From Hypsibius dujardini (lineage: Eukaryota; Tardigrada; Eutardigrada; Parachela; Hypsibiidae), in assembly GCA_001579985.1 (NCBI GenBank), contig LRSR01000260.1, positions 1-64,000 of the forward strand: a DNA stretch of 64,000 bases. Direction: 5' to 3'. Below are positions 1 to 9,636 of the stretch, piece after piece. A program made the translations under genes and the position numbers. The notes beneath the pieces were generated by a model. The model made no database searches. It was not told the origin of the DNA and saw only the letters and a program-made list of their open reading frames with translations. Position 1 is the first letter of the stretch; each line of letters begins with the position of its first letter.

Positions 1-112
1 TGGGGCTTTGGTGACGCATTGCATGAAAACGGCTGTGAAGTTCATGCGTTTGATCCCACTGCTGGGACCAAGTCAACACAGAGAGGGGAGCGACAATGTC
101 TCCATAAAACTG
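1..112 (+). CDS. METTL24-like methyltransferase exon, partial
   Basis: The frame is open from base 1 and reads WGFGDALHENGCEVHAFDPT and on to LHKTG. The core GCEVHAFDPT resembles the first SAM-binding strand of METTL24/Methyltransf_21-type proteins, where a short stretch ending in an acidic residue follows a conserved SFGI...W segment. That upstream part would lie outside the window. A plausible donor (ACTG then GTATAG) ends the exon after base 112. No further methyltransferase exon is seen downstream on this strand. A palindrome starts 35 bases later and a different exon on the opposite strand begins beyond it, so this copy may be broken. Family assignment is from memory of the motif only. 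Confidence 0.45.
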
Positions 113-147
113 GTATAGCTACCAATACCAGCTTCGTAAGAGCTGAT

Positions 148-307
148 GAGCGAGACTGCTTGTCGAACAAAACAAGCTGTCAGCGGTGTCTGGTACCTCA
201 TCAACTTGGATGGTGCATATTGGCTTTGCCTTGATAAACTTCAAAACAAGTTGATGTGGTACCAGACACCGCTGAGAACTTGTTTTGTTCGACAAGCAGT
301 CTCGCTC
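148..307. repeat. Near-perfect palindrome, 61-nt arms and 38-nt loop
   Basis: Bases 148-208 and the reverse complement of 247-307 match at all but about three or four positions, so a transcript of either strand would fold into a long hairpin. The arms lie just beyond the apparent donor sites of two exons that face each other. It could be a fold-back MITE, an inversion junction or a hairpin RNA precursor. No target-site duplication is evident. Confidence 0.8.
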
Positions 308-314
308 GAGTTAC

Positions 315-614
315 TGAGAAGAGCTCCCAGCCGCTGGATTTCCATCTCAGGCGAACCATCTCCGGCAGGAGGAATGTATTTGAAGTTCTTTTAAATCGTA
401 CACTTTTCAAGACACACAAAAAGCTACATCCTTTTAAATGCTCCGCTGCCGTACAGTTTAGATTGTCTGACGCTAAGGAGACCCAGTTGAGGTCGAATAA
501 AATTCGATGAAGCAAATCATACAATGGAGTGATCTCATCATCTGCCCACTCCGGCCGTGCGAAACGTGAAGCCACTGAAAAATTGCACAAAAAGAACCGA
601 AGTACGACTAACAT
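315..614 (-). CDS. N-terminal exon of a secreted or type II membrane protein, partial
   Basis: Starting from the ATG at 614, the frame opens with MLVVLRFFLCNFSVASRF, a signal peptide or signal anchor. It then runs about 80 residues, including LYDLLHRILFDLNWVSL and CTAAEHLKGCSFLCVL, and ends at a plausible donor (TTCTCA then GTAAC) after base 315, in phase 0. The order (anchor, then a short Cys-containing region ending in GWELFS) would suit the lumenal stem of a METTL24-like protein such as the one at 1-112. That link is an inference from proximity and layout, not from a clear motif. The next exon should lie at lower coordinates, but the palindrome and an opposite-strand exon are found there. 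Confidence 0.35.
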
Positions 615-846
615 AATTGTGCGCGAGGCCAAGCTGATCTGAATCAATGGCGAATTAAGAGTTGGGCCACCGAGCCGTTGCTCCCGCCCCCCCTCTGGCG
701 GACAAAATGACTTTGCGCCTCGCAGAGCAGATGGGGCCTACCCCGACTCGGCTAGGGGGAGGATTTTTGTTGCCACCTCATCCATCAGGCTTCCCATTCT
801 CTCCGGTTGGCCTCAATCCGCCACTGATCTCAAACAATATGTTTCG

Positions 847-1130
847 TACCGTATTCCCCCGATCTCAAGGGACACTTTTTTGCCCTACCAGTTAATTTGA
901 TCCACCCCGGATCTTATCTGTTCATCACCGTTTGCTATTGTTTACCTACAATCAATCAATCAACTGATTCAATGTGTGCGTCAAGAAATCCCGCTTAATC
1001 AATCGATCAATCGCTGCCAAGTTACGCTTAAATTTCAACCAATCACGACACAGTGAATCCGATTGAACAGTCAACCAATGACTGGAGGGGGTGGGGCTTA
1101 ACTGTCCCTTGAGATCGGGGGAATACGGTA
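847..1130. mobile_element. MITE with 25-bp terminal inverted repeats, TA target site
   Basis: The ends CCGTATTCCCCCGATCTCAA and its continuation (849-873) are repeated in exact inverted orientation at 1104-1128, and a TA dinucleotide flanks each side. The 280-bp element has no coding capacity. TA duplication plus short inverted repeats fits a non-autonomous Tc1/mariner-type element. Perfect identity of the ends suggests a fairly recent insertion. Confidence 0.75.
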
Positions 1131-2651
1131 CTTTGCCAGTACGTTATTTTTAACACATTTGATTTTCGAACATCAAAAGCAAATATATTTGTAGTTATTA
1201 AAAAAATACTGATCTTTTAGGAATCGCAGATTTGACAGGCACAAACATTATCCGCGCTGAAATCACATCAGGTCCTTTCTACCGGTCGTTATCCGATTAA
1301 TACGCCAAAATTTAACTAGAGAAATGTTTTTGACAAAATCCATGGGGTTTCATTCGCACCTGGAATTCCATCTAAACCTAGCAAGGAAGGCACATACGAA
1401 TAGAAATAATTAGAAGTTTATCTTGCGTTTCGATGATCAAAGCCGTAAAGATACGCTCAGGATCATGAACATCGGACACACGCGCAGGTATGATGACTGA
1501 CCGCCCACGAATAATCGGTGGTTCAAGTTCCCGAAGAATAACCTATTCTCTGACAGGTTGTTCACAAGCATTAATACCACAATCTTACACGGAAATTATG
1601 GTAAGACGATCTGCTTTTTCCTTGAGAAAAAGGCTCTCCACGGAACCTGTTATCGTTCCATCGAATCTGGAATAGTCGTGGCAACCTTAATTAAAAAAAA
1701 ATATGAGGGATCCTTTATCATTACCTCACTGAATGTACGGCATGCTTACATAGTTCCTAAACGGGATTGCTTGAATTTGAACCCATAGGCCCAATCCAAT
1801 ATGGTTTTTGAGGCAAAGACTACAGAAAGTTTATCAGCCATTCCCAGGACTGGTTCTGGCTTTTCACGAGAGAGTAAGTTAGGATAACGTACAAAGGGGA
1901 ACGGAAAGAACGTGGTACAAAGGGGAACGGAAAGAACGTGATACAATTCTCATATTTTTAAACAGAACGCCCTGCACAAGGGGTCTTGAACAATGCTATG
2001 ACATCCACGCGTTACGGCGTACAGCTATGCCTGAGGTCTAATTTTTAATTTCGACGCGACATTTACTTCGGTTCTTGACATGGATCCACTTAAACTAGAA
2101 TGTTACTTAGCTCCGAATCATGACTACCCGTGAAAATGTTTTCGAAATCTATCAGTCGCAAAGCATTCACTCATAACACAGGCTACACGTTTGCCCGAAA
2201 GGGACGGCTATCTTAAAAATTGCACAAGTAATATAATTAATCCTTGAGGTAATTGTGGCCCCTGGAGCATTTAATTTTGTTAGGAGGTGGAAATCATGCA
2301 ACCGCTGTCGTTTGTTGAATGTGCGTCAATCGTGACCGTAGGACCGTTCATTTCGGGGGCAAATGTAATACACTGAGCAGCACAGACGCATTGTAATGGG
2401 TTGAGGTGATTCTTCCAAGTTCATATAGTATTTTGTGGAATATATGTCCATCTTTCAGATCTAGGACGGTCGAAATTTGTGCCTGGTAAAGGGGGTTTTC
2501 ATGCCTTGTGAGATGAATGGGGACACACGTTTGCGCATGTCTTGTTTTACTCTGACTGAGCCTAAGTGAAGGCTCAGTTACTGGAAAAGAATGCTAAGGA
2601 TGTTAACAGCCTCGTAACTGGATATCAACGTGTAGCAAAATATTCGGCTAT
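1131..2651. other. No gene recognised
   Basis: Only short frames occur here, none with recognisable domains or good splice signals. The single clear structure is the 26-bp tandem duplication at 1889-1940. The last part is the presumed upstream region of the CASD1-like gene. No convincing TATA box was found there. Confidence 0.5.
1889..1940. repeat. Two exact tandem copies of a 26-bp unit
   Basis: The unit starting GTACAAAGGGGAACGGAAAG occurs at 1889-1914 and again, identically, at 1915-1940, followed by a further six similar bases. It is a small recent tandem duplication with no visible function. Confidence 0.85.
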
Positions 2652-4887
2652 ATGGAAGCGGTTGAATTTGAATTGCAAATCGCTCTTTCCCCGCAGCGTT
2701 TGTCCACAAAAACCCTCTTATTAAGAGGACTTCAATTCATCAGGAATTTAGTCCGACTTGGACGACTGACCCGGCTACTACTTATGATCAGTATTATTTT
2801 ATGTGTAGTATGTGGATCTTGGTATATTATTAATGGTATTCGAATCAGATCAGACAGATTTGTTGAAAAATGTATGTCTCTGTTTGATTCCGGGACCGCA
2901 GAATGGAACACTATGGATGCGACAACCATCTGGAGGCCAAATGCTGGCTGCAGCATCCGCTATCGTTCTCACAAGTATGTGGGAAGACAAAATTACAGTT
3001 TACACTTTATCTTCTCTATTTTAATTGTTAATATCTTTGATACGTTTGGCTCCGCAGTGTTAGGCATACCGACGTTTTATTCCCCGATATTCTGTTTTCC
3101 AGACATTGTGTCCCCTTTGCGTGTCCGATCTCACTCTGTCCATAGATATCCTGGCCGTGGACATTCTGTCCTTACAGACTTTATGGCCAGGTAGAGACAT
3201 TCTGACTGTGGACGTACTGTTGCCAAATGCTTTCCAGCCAGATAGACAGACTGTTCGCAGACATTCTGGTTGTGGATTTACTGCCAGACTATAGACAGAT
3301 TGTATTGCTAGTACGGGGGCCATGCCCCTTTTAAAAGCTTTAACAACGAATTTCAAGATCTACATACAATGTAACATACTATTTTCTTAACTCACTACAG
3401 CATTCACTCTAACAATGAACGTCAATTTAAAAAGTAATTTTTTAAGAAAGCGCGATGTTTAGTAAATTTTTTTTACAATTGCAAATGCCCAGCTGAAGTG
3501 AAATAATAACTGGTGAAACAAAATTTCGTTGAGGACACTACGTCTGGTGAACGAGACATTATGTTAGAAAGACACAGTGTCTAACGGAAGGCATACAATA
3601 TCCGAAAGACGCAATGTCCTGAGGACTCAACGTCTAATGGACATAATTTTGCGGACACAATGTTGGGTACAAAACTTCATAGGAACACAATGTTTGCTCA
3701 CCGTGTTTCGCTTCTGTCTTCCCTATTGTGCCCTCATTATTTCATTGATTCCCTTTCAATGAATGAATCTCTCGTCGCCGAATTTTTTTGAGGTTTTTAT
3801 CATTTTATTCTTTAGCCATTTATTGCTAAACTGTTTGCTGTAGTCTTGTAATTGTCTTGGTCATATCACAAATACGAAAGATTTATTTCTAGTCTACATG
3901 TTTTGCTAATTAACTGTTAATTTACATTGCGCTTCCACAAAGGCACCGTGTGTAACAAGTTCGCTACTATTAGGTTTTAGGGAATATTTTACAGTTGTTT
4001 TCTGATTGGTTTTCAGTGAATCAATAGAATGCTTACAAGAATTATCAGTAGTCACTGCGAACGCTCCATATATCATCTTCATTGGGGATTCGCGATTACG
4101 TCAACTACGAGATGGCCTAATACTGGAGCTCACCGGTAATGATTATGACTTTCAAGCCAACAGGGAAGCCATAGTTGATCCACTTTTTTACAAAAAACAC
4201 GCTGCCAGCGGAAAGTACTACCCGTCGGCCGGAGTCCATGTATGGTTCGAATGGTTCTCTCACATGGATGACGGTTTCGGCCCCTTGACGAATCATCTCA
4301 AAAAGTTAATCCTGTCGGATTTCAAGCCAAGTCTCTTGGTCATGGGGGTTGGTGTCTGGCTGATGCGAGACTGCCATCGCACAGGAGTATCCCTGGATGC
4401 TTGTGTGCAAAGATACTCAAAGTGAGAAATTGGAAGAACCATTTTAGCGTGCATGTATTACCTAATGGCTGTCAATGTATTTGGCAGAGAATTTGAAAAA
4501 CTCTATCCTGTGCTCGTGGAACTTTCAGCAACTACAAAAATTATCTGGCTGCCGCAATGCGCAGTGCATGAGAAAAAATTCGAACATGTAGATAACATTA
4601 ACGTCGGCTTCACGAACAAGAACATGCAATTGTTTAATGATGCAATAAGAAAAGTTCTCTCGTCAAAGAATGCGGGCGAATTACCACCAATCACGTTTTG
4701 GGAGTCAGCATGGGACGTAAGCGTTCAAATTAATGATGGGCTTGATGGTCTCCACTTCGGTCTTACAACTAAACACCACCTCACGCAGATTTTGATTAAC
4801 TGGATGTGTAGTTTGCTTTCTCCAAATTTCAAACAGAATTATATTTCAAAGGCATTTAGTTTGGGTGCCGAGTATTGTTGTGAATAG
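2652..4887 (+). CDS. CASD1-like lumenal SGNH/PC-esterase domain protein, copy 1
   Basis: Exons are 2652-2974, 4017-4421 and 4488-4887, joined in phase 2 at both introns, giving 375 residues. The order is a short cytosolic tail, one transmembrane segment (about residues 40-60, LLLMISIILCVVCG), then a lumenal domain. This contains IWRPNAGCSIRYRS, the block I motif FIGDSRLRQLRDG with the catalytic serine, and the late motif DGLDGLHFG with the Asp and His of the triad. In animal CASD1 this lumenal domain transfers acetyl to sialic acid in the Golgi and is followed by a multi-pass acyltransferase region. Here the protein ends at AEYCCE, where CASD1 has its GSCC just before the membrane region, so it is a lumenal-domain-only, type II membrane protein. 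Donors are GTATGT and GTGAGA; acceptors are TTTTCAG and TTGGCAG. The substrate is unknown. The copy at 9637-11596 has the same gene structure. Confidence 0.82.
3075..3700. repeat. Degenerate minisatellite tracts in intron 1 of copy 1
   Basis: About 3075-3300 repeats phrases such as gaca-ttctg-ctgtgga at irregular 20-30 bp spacing. About 3535-3690 repeats ggacacaatgtctg-like phrases, partly in the other orientation. The units are too decayed to define a consensus by eye. They inflate this intron to 1042 bp while the gene's other intron is 66 bp. Confidence 0.5.
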
Positions 4888-5259
4888 TAATACCTCACTC
4901 GAGTAATGCCAGTACTCGATTTATTAAGCAAACCACGTTTTTTTTGTATGTCTTTAACAAAGTTGTAGCTTAGGCTGGTCTGAGATTATTGTAGTTATTT
5001 TTTTTAAAACGTGTGATTGTACTGTTGTTCAATTGTATTTGATTATCGATGCAATTTACTATTCATTCACTAGCTAACATCAGACCTTAAAAGATACAAA
5101 ATTATTCAGGCTTGTATGCTAGTTTGCTTTACCAAGCCAATAATCTCAATTTAGAAGGCCGACTGAAAGACTTTCGCAAGAACCTCTGAATAGATCACGC
5201 TAGATTGTGCCATAGATAAGCATTTGGACTACTGGCAAGTTTTAGCAAAGGGGTTTTGA
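4888..5259. other. 3' flank of copy 1, nothing recognised
   Basis: This AT-rich sequence follows the stop codon. No frame, RNA or repeat was recognised, and no strong AATAAA signal is seen close to the stop. Confidence 0.4.
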
Positions 5260-5545
5260 AATACCACAACGTCCCAAATATGCATGGAATAATGGAATAA
5301 ACTTCTTAGCCTACATGATTAAGGCCCGTGGCCGCCCCAAGCTGTTCTTACAGCAGTGGAATAATAAATAAATGGCATGGACTACATGTTAAGGCTGCCT
5401 GTGAACATACACACACTTAATATGACCTTGGAATAATGAAATAAACCCATACGCTATTTAGTAGGACTACCTGTTGGTATACACACACCCGGTATGCCAG
5501 TGGAATAATGGGATAAAATTCAGGCTACATCGTAAAGCTGAGTGC
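5260..5545 (+). repeat. Dispersed repeat, three to four monomers of about 80 bp
   Basis: Each monomer carries GTGGAATAATGGAATAAACT, then an ACTACATG-TTAAGGC block and a CACAC-rich stretch. Diverged copies of the same monomer lie at 8.80-8.99 kb (reverse orientation), 27.12-27.60 kb and 54.95-55.05 kb. No coding sequence is visible. The class is unknown and could be the internal tandem part of a non-autonomous element. Confidence 0.75.
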
Positions 5546-7639
5546 GGTCGCACAGGCAACAGTCAGTGATAGTTGTATGTGAAATAGTCCTTATCAATTT
5601 CACCTTAACTCGATCCGAAAGCGCCCTTAGGTCCCCTAGGCCAGTGGAAACTCTTTTCTGAATTGAACCCATTTTATTAATTTTTGCGCTTTACGTCTGA
5701 CATGCTTCACTGTACAGTAGATCCTTCACTTGTGCAGACTAAGACGCATTTAAATATCTTTATAATAAATTCTATATGGCGCGAATTTTATGAAAACCGA
5801 CCAGTTACACTTTTTTTACAAAAATTAGTTTGCACTAGTTTTTGACAGAGAGGTGAATAGAAAAAATCCTGAGTGTTTGGTTAGACAATTAGAACCGGAA
5901 GCAACAAAGTAACGGGATGATACCAAGCACTAGACCCAAACGTATTTTCGAGAAATCAGAATTTAAAGATTTCAGGCTTTAGATGTCGATAATTTTGCCC
6001 CCACTGATCCAAAGATAAAAACTTTTTCATTACTGTACTGCCACGTGAGCTTCGCGCACTGCAAGAGCATTACTTCGTTATCCTAGCCCGTAGTGTACGT
6101 AAGCTCATGCGCGGATACATAGGTCTAAGTTTACGGTGGGTTTACTTCTACTGCGCGAAGCTAACGCCGCAGTACAGTACAACAATAAACATTGTTATAA
6201 ACAAAAATCTTGATTTTTCACTTAATCGGTACAGTACATGTAAATTAAATAATCTGGACTAGTTTCCAGTCACAGAGCGTTTCAATGCGCAATGCACTGC
6301 GCAAATGTGCTAGAAAATAGTGCTTTCTGCGCCAACTCAGTTCCAGAAAAACCGTTAGACATTTTTCATTTTTCTAAACGCTAAACAGTAGAGGAATGTT
6401 TTCATCTAATTATCAGCTGACTAACTCGTTTCAATTTTTTTTACCGAACGGTTACACTCAGTCTTTGAACAAATGGAAAAAATTGAAACTGGCTGGTTTT
6501 TATACCAGTACCACTGGTTGAAGGGCCTGGACTACCTGGCAGCAGTATGCGGTTAGAAAAAGCGTACTTGAAGCATAGAAGACCACAAATACGGTCGAAT
6601 GTCATAAACGCCAACGACGATTATCACAGAAACGGCGTTTGAACTCCCCCAAAGAACCTGAGACAATTACTTTGCTCGGCATAAAATAGAACAATCGATT
6701 CGGATTACTTTAGCAAGTAAACAAAAACTCGTGAAATATAAACCAAAGACATTTTTGCAATTAATTAACATCAGCGAAGAATTTACATTAGTTCAGGGGT
6801 CAAGACGTTTATTTCCCCAAGTGAAACAAAGGGACCTGCTTGGGATTCAACACCAAAATTTGTTAACAGGCACTAAAATCGATAAAACCCTGACAACTAC
6901 TTCACGAAACTACTGTATCAACAATATGTTTTGTTGAACCAGGCGGAGAATTTTTCGAAGGGGAAAAGAAGGTCATGGAATTTCCCGAAACAATATTCAG
7001 CGTCGATTGCATTAGCTTTTTCATTTTCCAGCACATTCCTGATTTTTTTTCTGCTTGAACCTTTCACTCCTCTATTTCATAAGGTTAAAATGAATTTTTT
7101 CCCATAGACTATGTTATATTATCCATGTCCGCTAACTTCAAAAACCCGGCTCTCAGTAAAATGTATTGAAAACTTTTCTCGTACTCCAAAAGGCGTCTCC
7201 AGCATTTCATAATAAAGTGAAAGAAGTTTAAATTTTGAAATAAATTAAAAAACATAACGTATATAAAACTGAAAACCAAATAGACAAACAAACACGATTA
7301 ACAGATCAAGAGAGAGAAAGATTAAATACCGTACCACAGACAGAAAACTAAGAAAAAACAACTAATTTAAAACCTAGGGGCTAAAGACCAGCCCTAAAAA
7401 CCGAAGTATACAAACAAACGCGAGAACCGGAATCTAAAACCCAGCTATACCAAGGATTAGGTACAAAAACCAGATTCCAAGATCATGATAGGATATGCAC
7501 CAGAGACGTAGACGCCCAAAAATAAAATGGCGACTCATACGTCTGACTCATACGGATCGGATTACGTTGCAAAAGTCACCGGGCGCACCATATCTAACGA
7601 CCTTAGAGACAAATTACGGTCTTAGTTAGTAGAGAGTCA
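5546..7639. other. Gene-free spacer between the paired CASD1-like genes
   Basis: Apart from the MITE at 6031-6179 this is AT-rich sequence with short frames only. From about 7260 to 7510 there is an A-rich tract with repeated aaacc-aaac phrases. No promoter, RNA gene or domain was recognised. Confidence 0.4.
6031..6179. mobile_element. Hairpin MITE, TACTGTACTG ends
   Basis: The left arm tactgtactgccacgtgagc is matched by an inverted right arm ending at 6179, with about 28 bp per arm and a few mismatches. The outermost bases are TA on both sides, compatible with a TA target duplication. The element at 10931-11065 has the same outer TACTGTA motif but a different interior, so both may be mobilised by the same transposase. 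Confidence 0.6.
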
Positions 7640-8800
7640 ACCCGGGAGCTGCTACATGGCCCATGGAGTGAACGGCCTGGTTTGTGTGGTGGTCTGTCAG
7701 TTCGGGTGGTGGATGTATAACGATGTGACGTACGGTTCGTCCAAGTTGCGGACAGTGTTGCGTGGTCTCATAGTGTAGTGACGGTCAGACCAGGTGGTAG
7801 ACGGTTCGATCGGATGGTTGACGGTTTGTCCGTACGGTGGGTGGCTTGTGTGGATGGGTTACGTTTTTTTCGGACATTAAACGGCTTATCCGGGACGTGA
7901 ACAATTTTTTCAGACGGTGAACGGCATATCTGGACGGTGAATGGTTTATTCGGCGTTGAACGGTCCCTCCAGACAGCATGCGGTCTGCCGAGCCGGATGG
8001 ATAGCTTATGCAGACGATTAGCGGTCTCATCAAACGGTGGACAGCCTATCAGGATAGTGAACAGTTTCTCCTGACGAAAAATCCGGACTATGAACGGTCT
8101 CTCTGGACAATGTATGTTCTCTCCCGACAGTTGACACGGATGGTGGACGGCTTATACGAGTGGGCGGAATTTTCCAAGCGGTAAGTGATTTTCCCGAACG
8201 GTCGACATCTTCCATATTAGCCGTCTAGTGTCCAGAGTCACAGCTCACCGTCAGAATGAACTTTTTTTCTCGCAGAGTGACCGTTCGCCATTCAAAAAAA
8301 CCTCCCACCGGCAGAAGAAGCTGAAGTAGGTCACCCTCTACTTTCCTTATTGGGCGCTCGCCATCCGAGGAGACCGTTTATTGTCTAGTGAGATTTTCCA
8401 CCGCCTGGTCAGATGTTCTATTGTCCGGAAAAACTGTCCACTGTCCGGCATGACCGTTCACCATCCTGATAAGCCGTCCACCGTTCGGAGTAACCGTACC
8501 CTGCCAAAAAGGCGGTTCAACATCTGGATAAGCCGTTCATCGTCCTGACTTACAGTTCGGTGTCCACTGTCCGGATAAGTAGTCTGCCGTTTGGAAAGAC
8601 CGTTAGCCGCCGAGATAAGCCACCCGGCATCCAAATAGACCGTTTACCGTCCTGTGTAATCGTCTGACCATCCATTGAACCATGAAACCATGTACCAGCC
8701 AGAAAGGCTCTCCGTCACGAGGGCAAATCAACTACCATCCAGACCGATCGTTCACTGCACGGATTGCCCATTCATCATCCGGATAGACCGAAAACTACAT
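7640..8800. repeat. Minisatellite that reverses orientation at about 8.22 kb
   Basis: From 7640 to about 8215 the + strand carries many diverged copies of a 24-27 bp unit built on GGACGGTGAACGGTTTATCC. From about 8220 to 8800 the same unit appears reverse-complemented, for example GGATAAGCCGTCCACCGTTC. The whole is therefore a large imperfect palindrome. Copies are strongly diverged, suggesting age. Short frames here are by-products of the repeat. Confidence 0.7.
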
Positions 8801-9180
8801 GGACTAATTGTCATGGAGTTAATTTTATTATTTCATTGCTGCAGGCACAGTTTGTGGGTGGCCAATGACCTTAACCATGTAGTCTAAGAGTTTTATTTCA
8901 TTTTTCCTGATGTCGGGACAGTCTTGTGAGTGGCCAGGAACCTTAACGATGTACTCACTCAGGCGTTTATCCCATTATTCCATATCTGTTGAAAATAAGT
9001 GTGGGTACCCATATTACTGTTGTAACGTTATTCTTGCGTTAAAACTAGCCGCTGGAATTGTATGTAGGCTTGTGCTAGACCTAGCAAAATGTCAGAATTT
9101 GGGCTGTCGCGCCACTTTTCATGCAGATGCCGTGTTGTATCAGTGCATATTTTGTTACATACCGTACATTAGGCAGCCTT
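8800..9180 (-). repeat. Dispersed repeat, inverted copy with unique head
   Basis: Reading the minus strand, about 110 bp of non-tandem sequence (includes tagcacaagcct and ccagcggcta) is followed by two or more of the 80-bp monomers. The same order, head then monomers, occurs on the + strand at 26.99-27.60 kb, so the head and monomers form one element. Confidence 0.7.
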
Positions 9181-9636
9181 CAAAGCAAAACAAGGCATTG
9201 CAAAAGAGGCAGATGGCACTGACATCTAACACGACTCTTGCTAACTTTTCAATGTTTGTGCATTCCACTCAGATCTCCGATGCAGCATTTAAACATTTCA
9301 AATTACGTCAATGCGCATAGCGAGAATCTGCCGTCTCAAGTTCAAAGAAATTATGCTTGATATGTAGAAATACAATTGAAAGTGAATATTATTTAATTGC
9401 ACAAGGATGATCCGAGATTTTGATCTTGCTAATCAGAATTCTCCAATTTAATAATTTAGATAAAGCGAACACTCTTTGATCAAATTCTTTTGGTAGATCG
9501 AAATCGGTTTAATATTTTCTTTGAGGGCCTGATTCTCCCGGCAACACATCGTGCTCTGCATCATGGCCTGTCGTTATACTGTAAAACAAACGAATTCTTT
9601 GGTCGGAAATTAGAAGGAATAGGATTGAGCTGCTGT

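Noticed and set aside
1746-1946. 66-codon minus-strand frame MYHVLSVPLCTTFFPF
   Set aside because: Half of it is the 26-bp tandem duplication, and no splice or promoter context is seen.
3060-3356. 98-codon minus-strand frame inside intron 1 of the CASD1-like gene
   Set aside because: It consists of the degenerate intronic repeat (phrases such as gtccacagtcagaatg) and has no counterpart in the paralogous gene.
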